This document shows positions 16,646 to 26,167 of a DNA stretch of 64,000 nucleotides, one piece after another. A model generated the notes under the pieces. The model made no database searches, was not told the DNA's origin, and worked only from the letters and a program-made list of their open reading frames with translations. The first letter of the stretch is position 1, and the number at the start of each line of letters is the position of its first letter. The position numbers and the translations under genes are program-made. Source of the stretch: Thiofilum sp. (GTDB lineage: Bacteria > Pseudomonadota > Gammaproteobacteria > Thiotrichales > Thiotrichaceae); NCBI RefSeq assembly GCF_016711335.1, contig NZ_JADJTF010000001.1, positions 744,001 through 808,000 of the forward strand. The letters run 5' to 3'.

Positions 16646-17782
16646 ATGCTGGATTTAGCCCAACAATTTCCCGTCACGCAAAACCACATTTACCTCAACC
16701 ATGCTGCAATGGCTCCTTGGCCTTTAGTCACTCAACAAACCCTAGCCCAATTCGTTGCGGAAAATGTGCAACATGGCTCGTATCACTACCCAAAGTGGAA
16801 TATGTTGGAGCGTGAATTAAGACAAAATCTACAAACACTCCTCAATGCACCGTCGATTGATGATATTGGTCTGATTCACAATACCTCAGTAGGTATCTCA
16901 TTTGTCGCGGAGGGGATCGATTGGCAAGCAGGCGATAATGTGGTGAGTATTGCCCAAGAATTCCCCTCTAATCGCTATCCTTGGCTAGCGCAAAGCTATC
17001 GCGGTGTGACGGTTAAATCATTAGATTTAAGTACTTGTGGTGCAGATATTGAAGGCGAGTTATTAGCATTGTGTGATAACAATACTCGCGTTATTGCCAT
17101 TAGTGCGGTGCAGTTTGGTAATGGACTGCGCTTAGATCTAAAACGTATTGGCGAGTACTGCAAAGCCCATCATATTATTTTCTGCGTCGATGGTATCCAA
17201 CAAGTGGGGGCTATTCCCTTGGATGTGCAAGCGATTCATGCCGATTTTGTGATTGCCGATGCGCATAAATGGCTCTTAGGTCCTGAAGGAATAGCAGTGT
17301 TTTATGTGAGCCAACAGCAACGTGAGCAATTGCGCCTCACTCAATTTGGCTGGCATATGATGGAAACGATGGGTAACTACACTAATCCAGAGTTTATCCC
17401 TACTCCTAGTGCGCGACGCTTTGAGGCGGGTAGCCCCAATATGCTAGGACTTCATGCACTACACGCTAGTATACAACTCATTATGCAGGTTGGGATTGAG
17501 AACATTTGGCAAGCGATTCAAGAGCGTATGCAAAGACTGATTGAGGGTTTTCAAAGTACTCCCCATCTTGAAGTACTCACTAATACTCAGCCAGAACGTT
17601 TGTCTGGCATTATCACGATTCGCCCGACACAAAAAACCTCAGAAGACTTATTCGAGCATTTAAAACTTAATAAGGTATTTTGTGCGCCACGTGGGGGTGG
17701 AGTACGGTTTTCACCACACTTCTACACCCCACTAGAACAAATCGAACAAACCGTGCAATTAGCACGCGAGTATTTAGCTTAA
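16646..17782 (+). CDS. Class V aminotransferase (cysteine desulfurase-like PLP enzyme)
   Basis: A 378-residue PLP-dependent enzyme of the NifS/isopenicillin-N-epimerase superfamily. The Schiff-base lysine is in ADAHKWLLGPEG, preceded by the PLP-contacting Asp in FCVDGIQQVG. YLNHAAMAPWP near the N-terminus and RFEAGSPNMLG are typical. The desulfurase active-site Cys loop is not obvious, so epimerase, kynureninase-like or desulfurase activity cannot be settled. Its end overlaps the converging transporter gene by 4 bases. A GCAGGA precedes the ATG. Confidence 0.82.
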   Translation: MLDLAQQFPVTQNHIYLNHAAMAPWPLVTQQTLAQFVAENVQHGSYHYPKWNMLERELRQNLQTLLNAPSIDDIGLIHNTSVGISFVAEGIDWQAGDNVVSIAQEFPSNRYPWLAQSYRGVTVKSLDLSTCGADIEGELLALCDNNTRVIAISAVQFGNGLRLDLKRIGEYCKAHHIIFCVDGIQQVGAIPLDVQAIHADFVIADAHKWLLGPEGIAVFYVSQQQREQLRLTQFGWHMMETMGNYTNPEFIPTPSARRFEAGSPNMLGLHALHASIQLIMQVGIENIWQAIQERMQRLIEGFQSTPHLEVLTNTQPERLSGIITIRPTQKTSEDLFEHLKLNKVFCAPRGGGVRFSPHFYTPLEQIEQTVQLAREYLA

Positions 17783-18666
17783 GTAGGTTTCGCTTCTAAC
17801 CATTGGAGTTTTAAAACTCCAGTGGACAGAGCCGTTCCGGTAATAATCACTAAAGCACCGATGACAAATTGCCAAGTTAGCTCTTCACCTAAAAAGATAA
17901 TGCCCCAAACAATCCCAAATAAGGGCACTAAAAAGGTCACGGTAACAGTACGGGCTGCACCAATCTCAACGATTAAACGAAAATAAATAATATAGGCTAG
18001 ACCGGTACACACCACGCCTAAAATCACCACACTGAGCCAAGACATGAGACTTGGATTATGATCAGGCCAATAGAGGATAGTTAAGGGCAATAGGACTAGC
18101 GCCCCCATCGTCAATGACATGACTGTGGTCACGAGGGAGTCAACACCAACCACATTGCGCTTGGTGTAATTAGCACTAAAACCATAGGATAGTGTCGCCA
18201 ATAAAGCGGCTGCTAATGCCCAACCTGTATCACTTCCTATCACCGCTAATTTATCGCCCACTAATACAAATACCCCAATAAAACCCACCACTAGACCCAA
18301 AACCCGTGCACGAGTTAGGCGTTCTTTCAACCAAAAAAAGGCGATTAAAGCAGTAAACATGGGGACGGTCGCATTTAGCACTGATCCGACGCCCGCCGTA
18401 AATACTAAAAGTGAGTAGGCTAATAAGGTAAACGGTAGAGCCGAATTAAATACTCCTACCATAGTCATTTTGCCCCACCAGCCTTGGGTAACTTTCATAG
18501 GGTATTTCATTAGCAATAAAGGCCAGAGCACTAATGCACCAATTAATAGGCGCAGCTCAATCATAGGTACAGCACCTATATCTTTGACTGCCACCCGCAT
18601 AAATAAAAACGAGCTACCCCAAATAGCTCCTAATAAAATTAGGCTCATTATTTGACGGACATTCAC
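17779..18666 (-). CDS. EamA/DMT-family transporter
   Basis: An inner-membrane protein of 295 residues with about ten hydrophobic helices in two EamA repeats. GAIWGSSFLFMRVAV opens the first repeat and GLAYIIYFRLIVEIG lies in the second. DMT proteins of this type export amino acids or other small metabolites, but the substrate cannot be read. Its stop overlaps that of the aminotransferase gene in tail-to-tail orientation, so no functional link is implied. Confidence 0.85.
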   Translation of the reverse strand: MNVRQIMSLILLGAIWGSSFLFMRVAVKDIGAVPMIELRLLIGALVLWPLLLMKYPMKVTQGWWGKMTMVGVFNSALPFTLLAYSLLVFTAGVGSVLNATVPMFTALIAFFWLKERLTRARVLGLVVGFIGVFVLVGDKLAVIGSDTGWALAAALLATLSYGFSANYTKRNVVGVDSLVTTVMSLTMGALVLLPLTILYWPDHNPSLMSWLSVVILGVVCTGLAYIIYFRLIVEIGAARTVTVTFLVPLFGIVWGIIFLGEELTWQFVIGALVIITGTALSTGVLKLQWLEAKPT

Positions 18667-18881
18667 TATATAGCCCCTTGCCTATTAGCTAAAGAAAGAG
18701 CTGCTCATCATCCGCCGCTTACCTGCATTATTCAAGCTACTAAACGAACCTTAAACTTATGCCCTTAAAAATACAGAATTTACCTTGCAATGACCTTAAG
18801 TCGTGCTAGTGTTACTCCCCCCTTTGGGATAAGAGCAACCACTGTAACGCCAACATAAAAGTAATAGGAGAATTCACCACT

Positions 18882-21164
18882 ATGAGCGATAAAGATAAAT
18901 TCGATCAAGCCGCTTTGGATTATCACCGCTACCCCAAACCCGGCAAACTAGAAATCACCCCTACCAAAAATATGGTCAATCAACGCGACTTAGCCCTCGC
19001 CTATTCACCCGGTGTCGCGGCTGCCAGCTTAGCCATTGCAGCAGATCCGAGCTTAGCAGCGGATTACACCACACGCGGTAATTTAGTAGCAGTCATTTCT
19101 AATGGCACTGCGGTTTTAGGACTAGGCTCGATCGGTGCATTAGCCTCTAAACCTGTGATGGAAGGTAAAGCAGTTTTATTTAAAAAATTCGCCGGAGTAA
19201 ATGCATTTGATATTGAAGTAGATACCACTGATGTTGATCGCTTTGTCGATGCGGTGAGTTTATTAGAACCTACTTTTGGCGGGATTAACCTTGAGGATAT
19301 TAAAGCACCTGAGTGTTTTGAAATTGAACGCCGTCTCAAAGAAAAAATGAAAATTCCGGTGTTCCATGATGATCAACACGGTACTGCTATCTGTGTAGCT
19401 GCGGCGATTCGCAATGGTCTAAAAGTAGCGGATAAAAAGATTGAGGAAGTCAAATTAGTCTGTTCGGGTGCAGGTGCTGCGGCGATTTCATGTCTGAATC
19501 TCTTAGTCGAAATGGGGCTAAAGAAAGAAAATATTACCGTCAATGATCGCTTTGGCATTATTTATAAGGGTCGTGTCGAGGAAATGAACCCTTATAACTC
19601 AGCCTATGCGATTGATACCGAGGCGCGTACTCTAGATGATGTGATGGATGGCGTGGATGTTTTCTTAGGCTTATCTGCACCGCGCGTACTTAAGCAAGAG
19701 CATGTTAAACGCATGGCTCCTAATCCTTTAATCCTCGCGCTCGCCAATCCAGAACCAGAAATTCGCCCTGAGCTAGTTCATGAGGTGCGGGATGATGCGA
19801 TTGTAGCGACTGGACGCAGTGACTACCCTAATCAAGTCAATAATGTTTTATGCTTCCCCTTCCTATTCAGAGGGGCATTAGATGCGGGCGCGACTGAAAT
19901 TAATGAGGCGATGAAAGTAGCCGCCGTTGAAGCAATTGCTGATTTAGCCACTAAAGAAGCCTCTGACGTAGTGGTATCTGCTTATGGCGGTGCATCGTTT
20001 AAGTTTGGACGCGAATACTTAATTCCTAAACCTTTCGATCCACGCCTCATGACCATTATCCCGCCGCGCGTGGCTCAAGCCGCCATGGATACGGGAGTAG
20101 CAACGCGCCCGATTCAGGATTTTGAAGCCTATCAAGCCTCACTAGAAAGCTTCGTATTCCGTTCGGGCATGGTGATGAAACCTGTATTTGAGCGGGCGCG
20201 TCAGGCTCCCCAACGTATTGTGTTTGCTGAGGGTGAATCACAACGGGTGATTACGGCGATGCAGATTTTGGTAGATGATGGTATCTGTAAACCCATCTTG
20301 ATCGGCAATCCTGAGATTATTCAGCAAAATATTACTAATTACAGTCTACGCCTCAAAATAGGTGTGGATATTGAGGTGGTTGACCCACGCAATAACCCGA
20401 ATTACGAGCGTCATGTGGATGCTTATTACCAAACCATGTGCCGTGAAGGCATTACGCCTGCCTATGCTAAACGGGTGATTGCTTCGCGTACTACGCAACT
20501 AGCGGCAGTGATGGTACGTGAGGGTGATGCGGATGCGATGATCTGTGGGGTGGAAGGGAACTTTGCTTCTCACTTACATTATATAGAAGCGATTATTGGT
20601 ACTCACCCTAGGGTTAGACATTTGTCAGCGGTCACTATGCTGATTTTGGCTAAAGGTACTTACTTCCTCACCGACACTCACGTAGTGGTTGATCCAACGG
20701 CTGAACAAATCGCGGATAGTACGGCGATTGCCGCCCGTCTGGCGCAAAACTTTGGGATTAAACCTAAGATTGCCCTGCTGTCACACTCTAACTTTGGCAG
20801 TCGCCGTGATGACAGCAGTTTCAAAATGCGTGCAGCGCTACAACTCATTCGTGAGCATTACCCAGACCTAGTAGCTGAAGGTGAAATGCACGCGGATACC
20901 GCCTTATCTGAGGAAATTCGTGAGCGTTTATTCAAAGGTGCAAGCTTTAAAGGCGAAGCCAACCTATTGGTATTTCCTGATCTGGATGCAGCCAATATTA
21001 GCTACAATATGGTTAAAATGTTGGGTGATGGTATTCCCGTAGGACCGATTTTAATTGGCACGAATTATCCTGCGCATATTTTGACTGAAAGTACTACGCC
21101 CCGTGGTATTGTGAATATGGCAGCGGTTGCAGCGGTGGACTCATTAATGCGTAAACGCACCTAA
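18882..21164 (+). CDS. maeB: NADP-dependent malic enzyme with phosphotransacetylase-like domain
   Basis: This enzyme converts malate to pyruvate and CO2 with NADP reduction. The 760 residues are the long bacterial form. The malic-enzyme part (~1-425) has LAYSPGVAAAS, FHDDQHGTA and GAGAAAISCLNLL, and the C-terminal ~330 residues (from VFERARQAPQRIVFAEG) are phosphotransacetylase-like, usually regulatory by acetyl-CoA. AGGAG precedes the ATG. A weak hairpin follows, then malate synthase, so the pair may serve growth on C2 compounds. Confidence 0.95.
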   Translation: MSDKDKFDQAALDYHRYPKPGKLEITPTKNMVNQRDLALAYSPGVAAASLAIAADPSLAADYTTRGNLVAVISNGTAVLGLGSIGALASKPVMEGKAVLFKKFAGVNAFDIEVDTTDVDRFVDAVSLLEPTFGGINLEDIKAPECFEIERRLKEKMKIPVFHDDQHGTAICVAAAIRNGLKVADKKIEEVKLVCSGAGAAAISCLNLLVEMGLKKENITVNDRFGIIYKGRVEEMNPYNSAYAIDTEARTLDDVMDGVDVFLGLSAPRVLKQEHVKRMAPNPLILALANPEPEIRPELVHEVRDDAIVATGRSDYPNQVNNVLCFPFLFRGALDAGATEINEAMKVAAVEAIADLATKEASDVVVSAYGGASFKFGREYLIPKPFDPRLMTIIPPRVAQAAMDTGVATRPIQDFEAYQASLESFVFRSGMVMKPVFERARQAPQRIVFAEGESQRVITAMQILVDDGICKPILIGNPEIIQQNITNYSLRLKIGVDIEVVDPRNNPNYERHVDAYYQTMCREGITPAYAKRVIASRTTQLAAVMVREGDADAMICGVEGNFASHLHYIEAIIGTHPRVRHLSAVTMLILAKGTYFLTDTHVVVDPTAEQIADSTAIAARLAQNFGIKPKIALLSHSNFGSRRDDSSFKMRAALQLIREHYPDLVAEGEMHADTALSEEIRERLFKGASFKGEANLLVFPDLDAANISYNMVKMLGDGIPVGPILIGTNYPAHILTESTTPRGIVNMAAVAAVDSLMRKRT

Positions 21165-21180
21165 AATCAACTCCAACCGT

Positions 21181-21211
21181 GTAGGGGCAAGATCTAAGTG
21201 TTTGCCCTTAC
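21181..21211 (+). terminator. Possible terminator after maeB
   Basis: A 10-bp stem (GTAGGGGCAA with TTGCCCTTAC, one G-T pair) encloses an 11-base loop, 16 bases after maeB. It has no T-run, so the call is modest. Confidence 0.45.
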
Positions 21212-21387
21212 TCACTCTCTCAAAAGTACTATATCGCTAACCTCACTCTTGCCTAGTAATACCCAATTACGCTATAACCACTTACCTTTATGTCGACAAT
21301 GTTGCACTGCAAACTCGACCAGTGACGTGATTTAATTTGGTTTTCTAATTAGTATGCCGACATTCCCCCTCGGCTGGAGATTTCACC

Positions 21388-23559
21388 ATGAGCGATAGAG
21401 TACAAGTAGGCGGCTTACAAGTAGCCAATGAGCTTTACCAGTTTGTTAATACCGAGGCTTTACCCGGAACTGGGGTCAGTGAAGCGCAATTTTGGGGTGG
21501 ACTCGAAGCCATTGTGAATGATTTAGCACCACGTAATCGTGAGCTATTAGCTAAACGCGATAGTATTCAAGCGCAAATCGATGCATGGCATAAAGCTAAT
21601 AAAGGCGCTGACTTTGCCACTTATAAAGCGTTCTTACAGTCCATTGGTTACTTAGTGCCTGAAGGTGAGGATTTCCAAATTACTACCAGCCATGTCGACA
21701 CTGAAATCGCGGTGATGGCAGGCCCACAATTAGTAGTACCTGTGATGAATGCACGCTATGCCTTGAATGCGGCGAATGCGCGTTGGGGTAGTTTATACGA
21801 TGCGCTCTATGGTACAGACGCTATTCCTTCTACCGATGGGGCTGAAGCGGGTAGTGCTTATAATCCAGTACGTGGTGCGAAAGTCATTGCATTCGGGCGG
21901 CAGTTTTTAGATGAATCCGCACCTTTAGCGACTGGTTCTCATGCGGATGCTGTGGCTTATGTCGTCGAGGGTAGTACTTTAAAAGTAACCTTAGCAAACG
22001 GTACTGAAACTACTTTAGCCGATCAGTCTCAATTTGCGGGTTTTACGGGGGAAGCTGCTAACCCTAAATCCGTGCTACTCACTCACAACGGCTTACATTT
22101 TGATATTCAATTTAATCGCAATACTCCGGTCGGCAAGACTGATAAAGCGGGCATTAGCGATATTGTGATGGAAGCGGCTTTAACTGCAATTATGGATTGC
22201 GAGGACTCCATCGCTGCGGTGGATGCTACTGATAAAACCTTGGTGTATCGCAATTGGTTGGGGCTAATGAATGGTACTTTATCCGAAGAAGTATGCAAAG
22301 GTGATACAACCATTCACCGCACTCTTAATAAAGACCGTGAATACACCTCACCTGTGGGCACACCCTTAAAACTACACGGTCGTAGCCTATTATTCGTGCG
22401 TAATGTCGGTCATCTCATGACGAATCCAGCGATTTTAGATCAAGAAGGTCGTGAAATCCCTGAAGGCATTATGGACGGCATGATGACCTCTCTTTGCGCT
22501 ATGCACAATTTACAAGGCAAAACCACTGCGGCTAACTCACGCACGGGTTCGGTTTACATTGTAAAACCCAAAATGCACGGCCCTGAAGAAGTTGCTTTTG
22601 CGAATCAATTCTTTAACCGTGTGGAAGATGCCTTAGGATTAGCACGTAACACTTTAAAAGTCGGCATTATGGACGAAGAGCGCCGTACTACCGTAAATCT
22701 GAAGGAATGTATCCGCGCTGCTAAAGAGCGTGTGGTATTCATTAATACCGGATTCCTTGATCGTACAGGTGACGAGATGCACACCTCGATGGAAGCGGGT
22801 GCAATGATTCGCAAAGGCGATATGAAAAACGCTGCATGGATTAAAGCCTATGAAGACTGGAACGTGGATATTGGTCTAGCTTGTGGTCTACAAGGCAAAG
22901 CACAGATTGGTAAAGGCATGTGGGCGATTCCTGACCAAATGGCGAATATGCTTACGACCAAAATTGCTCATCCTATGGCGGGCGCAAATACCGCATGGGT
23001 TCCCTCGCCTACGGCAGCAACCTTGCACGCTTTGCATTATCACAAAGTCAATGTGATGAAACGCCAAGATGAATTGAAAAAACGTCCACGCGCTAGTCTT
23101 GATGCGATTTTGACTATTCCAGTAGCTAAAGAAATCAATTGGAGTGCAGCGGACATTCAACAAGAATTGGAAAATAATGCTCAAGGGATTTTGGGCTATG
23201 TGGTGCGTTGGGTGAATCAGGGTGTGGGTTGTTCTAAAGTACCGGATATTAATGATGTGGGCTTGATGGAAGACCGCGCGACTTTGCGTATTTCGAGTCA
23301 GCATATGGCGAATTGGCTGCATCATGGCGTGTGTACTGAGCGACAAGTGATGGATGCCCTGAAGAAGATGGCGGCAAAGGTGGATGCGCAAAACGTAGGT
23401 GATCCGACTTATACTAAAATGAGCGGTAATTTTGAGAAGAGCGTGGCGTTTAGAGCCGCGTGTGATCTGGTGTTTAAAGGTCGTGAACAGCCTAATGGTT
23501 ATACTGAGCCGTTATTGCATAAGTATCGCGCTGAAGCGAAAGTAGCGTTGTTTTTTTGA
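21388..23559 (+). CDS. glcB: Malate synthase G
   Basis: This enzyme condenses glyoxylate with acetyl-CoA to malate. At 723 residues it is the long G isoform. SVYIVKPKMHGPEE, GIMDEERRTTVNLKE and TGFLDRTGDEMHTSMEAG hold the conserved metal and acetyl-CoA contacts. AGHPMAG-type C-terminal motifs are present as HPMAGANTAWVPSPTAATLHA. No isocitrate lyase is in the window, so it may use glyoxylate from glycolate or from an unlinked enzyme. It lies 223 bases after maeB. Confidence 0.96.
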   Translation: MSDRVQVGGLQVANELYQFVNTEALPGTGVSEAQFWGGLEAIVNDLAPRNRELLAKRDSIQAQIDAWHKANKGADFATYKAFLQSIGYLVPEGEDFQITTSHVDTEIAVMAGPQLVVPVMNARYALNAANARWGSLYDALYGTDAIPSTDGAEAGSAYNPVRGAKVIAFGRQFLDESAPLATGSHADAVAYVVEGSTLKVTLANGTETTLADQSQFAGFTGEAANPKSVLLTHNGLHFDIQFNRNTPVGKTDKAGISDIVMEAALTAIMDCEDSIAAVDATDKTLVYRNWLGLMNGTLSEEVCKGDTTIHRTLNKDREYTSPVGTPLKLHGRSLLFVRNVGHLMTNPAILDQEGREIPEGIMDGMMTSLCAMHNLQGKTTAANSRTGSVYIVKPKMHGPEEVAFANQFFNRVEDALGLARNTLKVGIMDEERRTTVNLKECIRAAKERVVFINTGFLDRTGDEMHTSMEAGAMIRKGDMKNAAWIKAYEDWNVDIGLACGLQGKAQIGKGMWAIPDQMANMLTTKIAHPMAGANTAWVPSPTAATLHALHYHKVNVMKRQDELKKRPRASLDAILTIPVAKEINWSAADIQQELENNAQGILGYVVRWVNQGVGCSKVPDINDVGLMEDRATLRISSQHMANWLHHGVCTERQVMDALKKMAAKVDAQNVGDPTYTKMSGNFEKSVAFRAACDLVFKGREQPNGYTEPLLHKYRAEAKVALFF

Positions 23560-23582
23560 TTGCTGTTTGGACTTGATTAAGT

Positions 23583-23616
23583 AATGAAAAAGCTGTCTTT
23601 GGGCAGCTTCTTCATT
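23583..23616. terminator. Hairpin after glcB, possible terminator
   Basis: Arms AATGAAAAAGCTG and CAGCTTCTTCATT pair over 13 positions with one mismatch around an 8-base loop. It lies between glcB and the IS630 remnant and could equally be a remnant of the insertion-sequence end. Confidence 0.45.
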
Positions 23617-23621
23617 CGATG

Positions 23622-23820
23622 CTACTTACTATAGCAAAGCAGTGTCCCAAATGACCAAAGAGGAAGGGCAAATAGTTCCTCCACCAATAGCCCCGTTCGT
23701 CGTCGATGCGCTTTAGCCTGCGCCCATTTATGTTCAATGGGATTGAGATCAGGGGAATAAGGGAGCAGAAATAATAGCGTATGTCCGGCATCCTCCAAAC
23801 AATGACGCTGCAAGCCATCT
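23622..23820 (-). pseudogene. IS630-family transposase, C-terminal remnant
   Basis: The minus-strand frame encodes LLFLLPYSPDLNPIEHKW followed by AQAKAHRRRTG, the signature around the final acidic residue of IS630-type DDE transposases. Only this C-terminal part is present. The same frame is open upstream to about 23893 but no longer resembles the transposase, and no complete copy is nearby. It is a dead insertion-sequence fragment. Confidence 0.8.
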
Positions 23821-23921
23821 ATGAAGGAGTAGTATTTAGCCCATCCTAATAGTTGCTCAGTTTGAATAAAAAGCCTCAGATTAGCGTCTAATCAGTAATC
23901 TATTTGCTTAAAGAGGTGTTT

Positions 23922-24158
23922 ATGAAACTTAAAACTCTCAGTCTGTTAGCTGCAAGCGCGGGGCTGGCTTTAGTACTAACAGGCTGTAACGACCCCTATC
24001 ATGGTCCTGCCTATGCCAGCGTTACCATTGCTGCTCCCCTAGGACATGGACACCAGCATCGCCCTCATCATAGAGCCTACCCTGTACGCCCACTTCCCCC
24101 GCGTGTAGTCTGTCGCGGTCATGGTTGTAGACCTATTCCACCCCACTATCGGCGTTAA
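23922..24158 (+). CDS. Small His/Pro/Arg-rich lipoprotein
   Basis: A 78-residue precursor with a signal peptide and lipobox LTGC. The short mature part is rich in His, Pro and Arg (LGHGHQHRPHHRAYP, RGHGCRPIPPHYRR). I start at ATG 23922 because AGAGG lies just upstream and the signal peptide then begins MKLKTLSLL. The His-rich tail might bind metal, but that is a guess; the family is unknown. It converges on tmcA with 13 bases between the stops. Confidence 0.65.
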   Translation: MKLKTLSLLAASAGLALVLTGCNDPYHGPAYASVTIAAPLGHGHQHRPHHRAYPVRPLPPRVVCRGHGCRPIPPHYRR

Positions 24159-24171
24159 TGGAGTAACAGCA

Positions 24172-25803
24172 CTAAGCAGTTGAACCCTCAACTGCTTTCT
24201 CAGGCAACAGGCTAAAAGCTCGTTCACTTAACTTCAAAACCTGTACCGCTGCATAAGTCCCGCTCGCTCTATCCCGTTTAAAGCCTTTACGCATTAACTG
24301 AAACCCTAGCTTTTCCCAAAAACGAATTAGTTCAGGTGTAGACGCATAACTGACTCCAATATAATCCACTCGCTGCTGTTTTGAATAACTAATCAAATAG
24401 TTAATTAATAACTTTCCTAATCCTTGTCCCTGATAGTCATCTAAAACTGCAATACGCATAACACGTTCACAAACTAGCTCGCCTGCATAAGGAATTTTTG
24501 AGTGCCATGTTAAGGTCTGAGGCAATAAATGCCCCTGTGGTCGACGTTTTCCTTCAAAAACTAATCGCGTCATTTCAGCATCAAAACCACCTTCACGCGA
24601 CAATAATGCTACTGCTATTACCTCGCTATCTTGCTCTAATATATGAATAGAAATATTAGGAGCATCCAATAGTTGCCTCAAATCGGAAGGGCGTGTCTGA
24701 TAATGGGCATTGACTAATAAAAGAAAAACTTTTTGCAGGAGTAGCTCATTACTCAATAACTCACCTTGAGAGATTAATTGATAGTAAATATCAGTACTGA
24801 GATCATGGCTAGTACTGGGTATAGTAGCGATACTTTGCCCTAATAATAATGAATCTTTTAATAGCTGCTCTAAACTATCATCACTATCCCAACGCACTGG
24901 TTGATTTAAAGTCAATACTTGTAGATTATTTTTCTGTAACTCTAACACTTTTCTAAATTTTAAAATAAAACCGCGCCCACTGCCCTCATAACCCTGCACG
25001 GTAGTCGAATAAATGACTCGTGAGTACTGTGCTTGCATTTGCATTAATAAGGGTAAGGGGATACTCGCAGCCTCATCCACGATTAAAACATCTAACTCCG
25101 GTAATAGTTGTAATAACTCATCAGGAGCTAAAAAATTTAATGGTTTTGTGTGTGTTTTGTAATATTCCTTTTCTAAGGCTTGAATTGCACTTTTGCGCGG
25201 TGCTGTGATGCATACTTTTAAGCCTTGCAGACTTAGTTGAGCAGCAAATGCACCTAACAAAGTTGATTTGCCTCGCCCCCGATCGGCTAGTAATAAACTA
25301 ATGCCTTGATAATTTTGCAATAGCTTCAGTACTTGAACTTGCTCATGAGTCCATTGCCAATCATGATTCAGTATTGGGGCAGGTTTTAGAGGCTTAGGTA
25401 TAGAGGCGCTTTCGTTCAGCCAGTTAACCATTGGGCAAGCTTGCCAGTATTTTACAAAGCGCTGAATAAAACGTCCTGTTAGGGGATTATTTTCAAATAG
25501 ATAGGGGATAAAACGTTGGTAATCGGGATCGGGGAAATTTGCCCAAGTACTTAAGGGTGGAGTGAGTAGTAAAAGTACTCCGCCCCCACGGATCGCCCCG
25601 ACACTCAGCGCGAGTGCATTGCTATCTAAGCCTTGATGTGCATCGAAAACGAGGGCGTCTAGTGTTAAACCTAAAACAGTCTGGGCTTTTTGATCGGGAA
25701 TCCATGCAATAGTGTTAGGGTCATGAGTACTCAGTAAATAGTGAGCACTTTGTTTGCACCAATTAGCCTTACCACTGAGTACCCAGACGCGCCGTTGCAT
25801 CAT
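24172..25803 (-). CDS. tmcA: tRNA(Met) cytidine acetyltransferase TmcA, short form
   Basis: This enzyme makes N4-acetylcytidine at the wobble base of elongator tRNA-Met using ATP and acetyl-CoA. The 543 residues contain an N-terminal TmcA domain, a helicase-like domain with Walker A LADRGRGKST and VLIVDEAASIPLPLL, and a GNAT domain with VLDDYQGQGLGKLLI. It ends soon after the GNAT fold. The E. coli enzyme has a further ~120-residue tail involved with RNA, which is missing here. It is 6 bases after glnK and likely cotranscribed with nadE and glnK. Confidence 0.9.
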   Translation of the reverse strand: MMQRRVWVLSGKANWCKQSAHYLLSTHDPNTIAWIPDQKAQTVLGLTLDALVFDAHQGLDSNALALSVGAIRGGGVLLLLTPPLSTWANFPDPDYQRFIPYLFENNPLTGRFIQRFVKYWQACPMVNWLNESASIPKPLKPAPILNHDWQWTHEQVQVLKLLQNYQGISLLLADRGRGKSTLLGAFAAQLSLQGLKVCITAPRKSAIQALEKEYYKTHTKPLNFLAPDELLQLLPELDVLIVDEAASIPLPLLMQMQAQYSRVIYSTTVQGYEGSGRGFILKFRKVLELQKNNLQVLTLNQPVRWDSDDSLEQLLKDSLLLGQSIATIPSTSHDLSTDIYYQLISQGELLSNELLLQKVFLLLVNAHYQTRPSDLRQLLDAPNISIHILEQDSEVIAVALLSREGGFDAEMTRLVFEGKRRPQGHLLPQTLTWHSKIPYAGELVCERVMRIAVLDDYQGQGLGKLLINYLISYSKQQRVDYIGVSYASTPELIRFWEKLGFQLMRKGFKRDRASGTYAAVQVLKLSERAFSLLPEKAVEGSTA

Positions 25804-25809
25804 GCAAGC

Positions 25810-26148
25810 TTAAACGGCGTCAGAACCTGACTCACCGGTACGAATACGAATAGCTTGCTCAACAGGTAAAACGAAAATTTTACCATCGCCGATTTTTCCG
25901 GTTTGCGCGGCTTTTAAAATCGCATCAATCACGGCTTCGACCTTATCATCGGTAGTGACAATTTCGAGCTTCATCTTTGGCAAGAAATCAACTACATACT
26001 CCGCACCACGATACAGCTCGGTGTGACCTTTTTGGCGACCAAAACCCTTAACCTCAATCGCAGTCATTCCGGTTATCCCGATTTCAGTTAGAGCCTCGCG
26101 CACATCGTCGAGTTTAAAGGGCTTAATAATGGCTTGAATTAGTTTCAT
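25810..26148 (-). CDS. glnK: Nitrogen regulatory protein P-II
   Basis: A 112-residue trimeric sensor of 2-oxoglutarate, ATP/ADP and nitrogen status. MKLIQAIIKPFKLDDVREAL and the T-loop YRGAEYVVDF with the uridylylation site Tyr51 are intact. DGKIFVLPVEQAIRIRTGE closes the fold. It lies between nadE (19 bases upstream) and tmcA. No amtB is adjacent, so GlnB rather than GlnK is possible. Linkage of a P-II gene with NAD synthetase is known, and P-II proteins are reported to affect NadE activity. Confidence 0.92.
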   Translation of the reverse strand: MKLIQAIIKPFKLDDVREALTEIGITGMTAIEVKGFGRQKGHTELYRGAEYVVDFLPKMKLEIVTTDDKVEAVIDAILKAAQTGKIGDGKIFVLPVEQAIRIRTGESGSDAV

Positions 26149-26167
26149 ATCTACTCCTGAATTAATT

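Noticed and set aside
22888..23391. Minus-strand open frame of 167 codons
   Set aside because: Lies entirely opposite glcB, with odd composition rich in His and Arg; an antisense shadow.
23879..23893. GATTAG/CTAATC palindrome as a transposon end
   Set aside because: No matching inverted repeat or target duplication found at the other side of the IS630 remnant.
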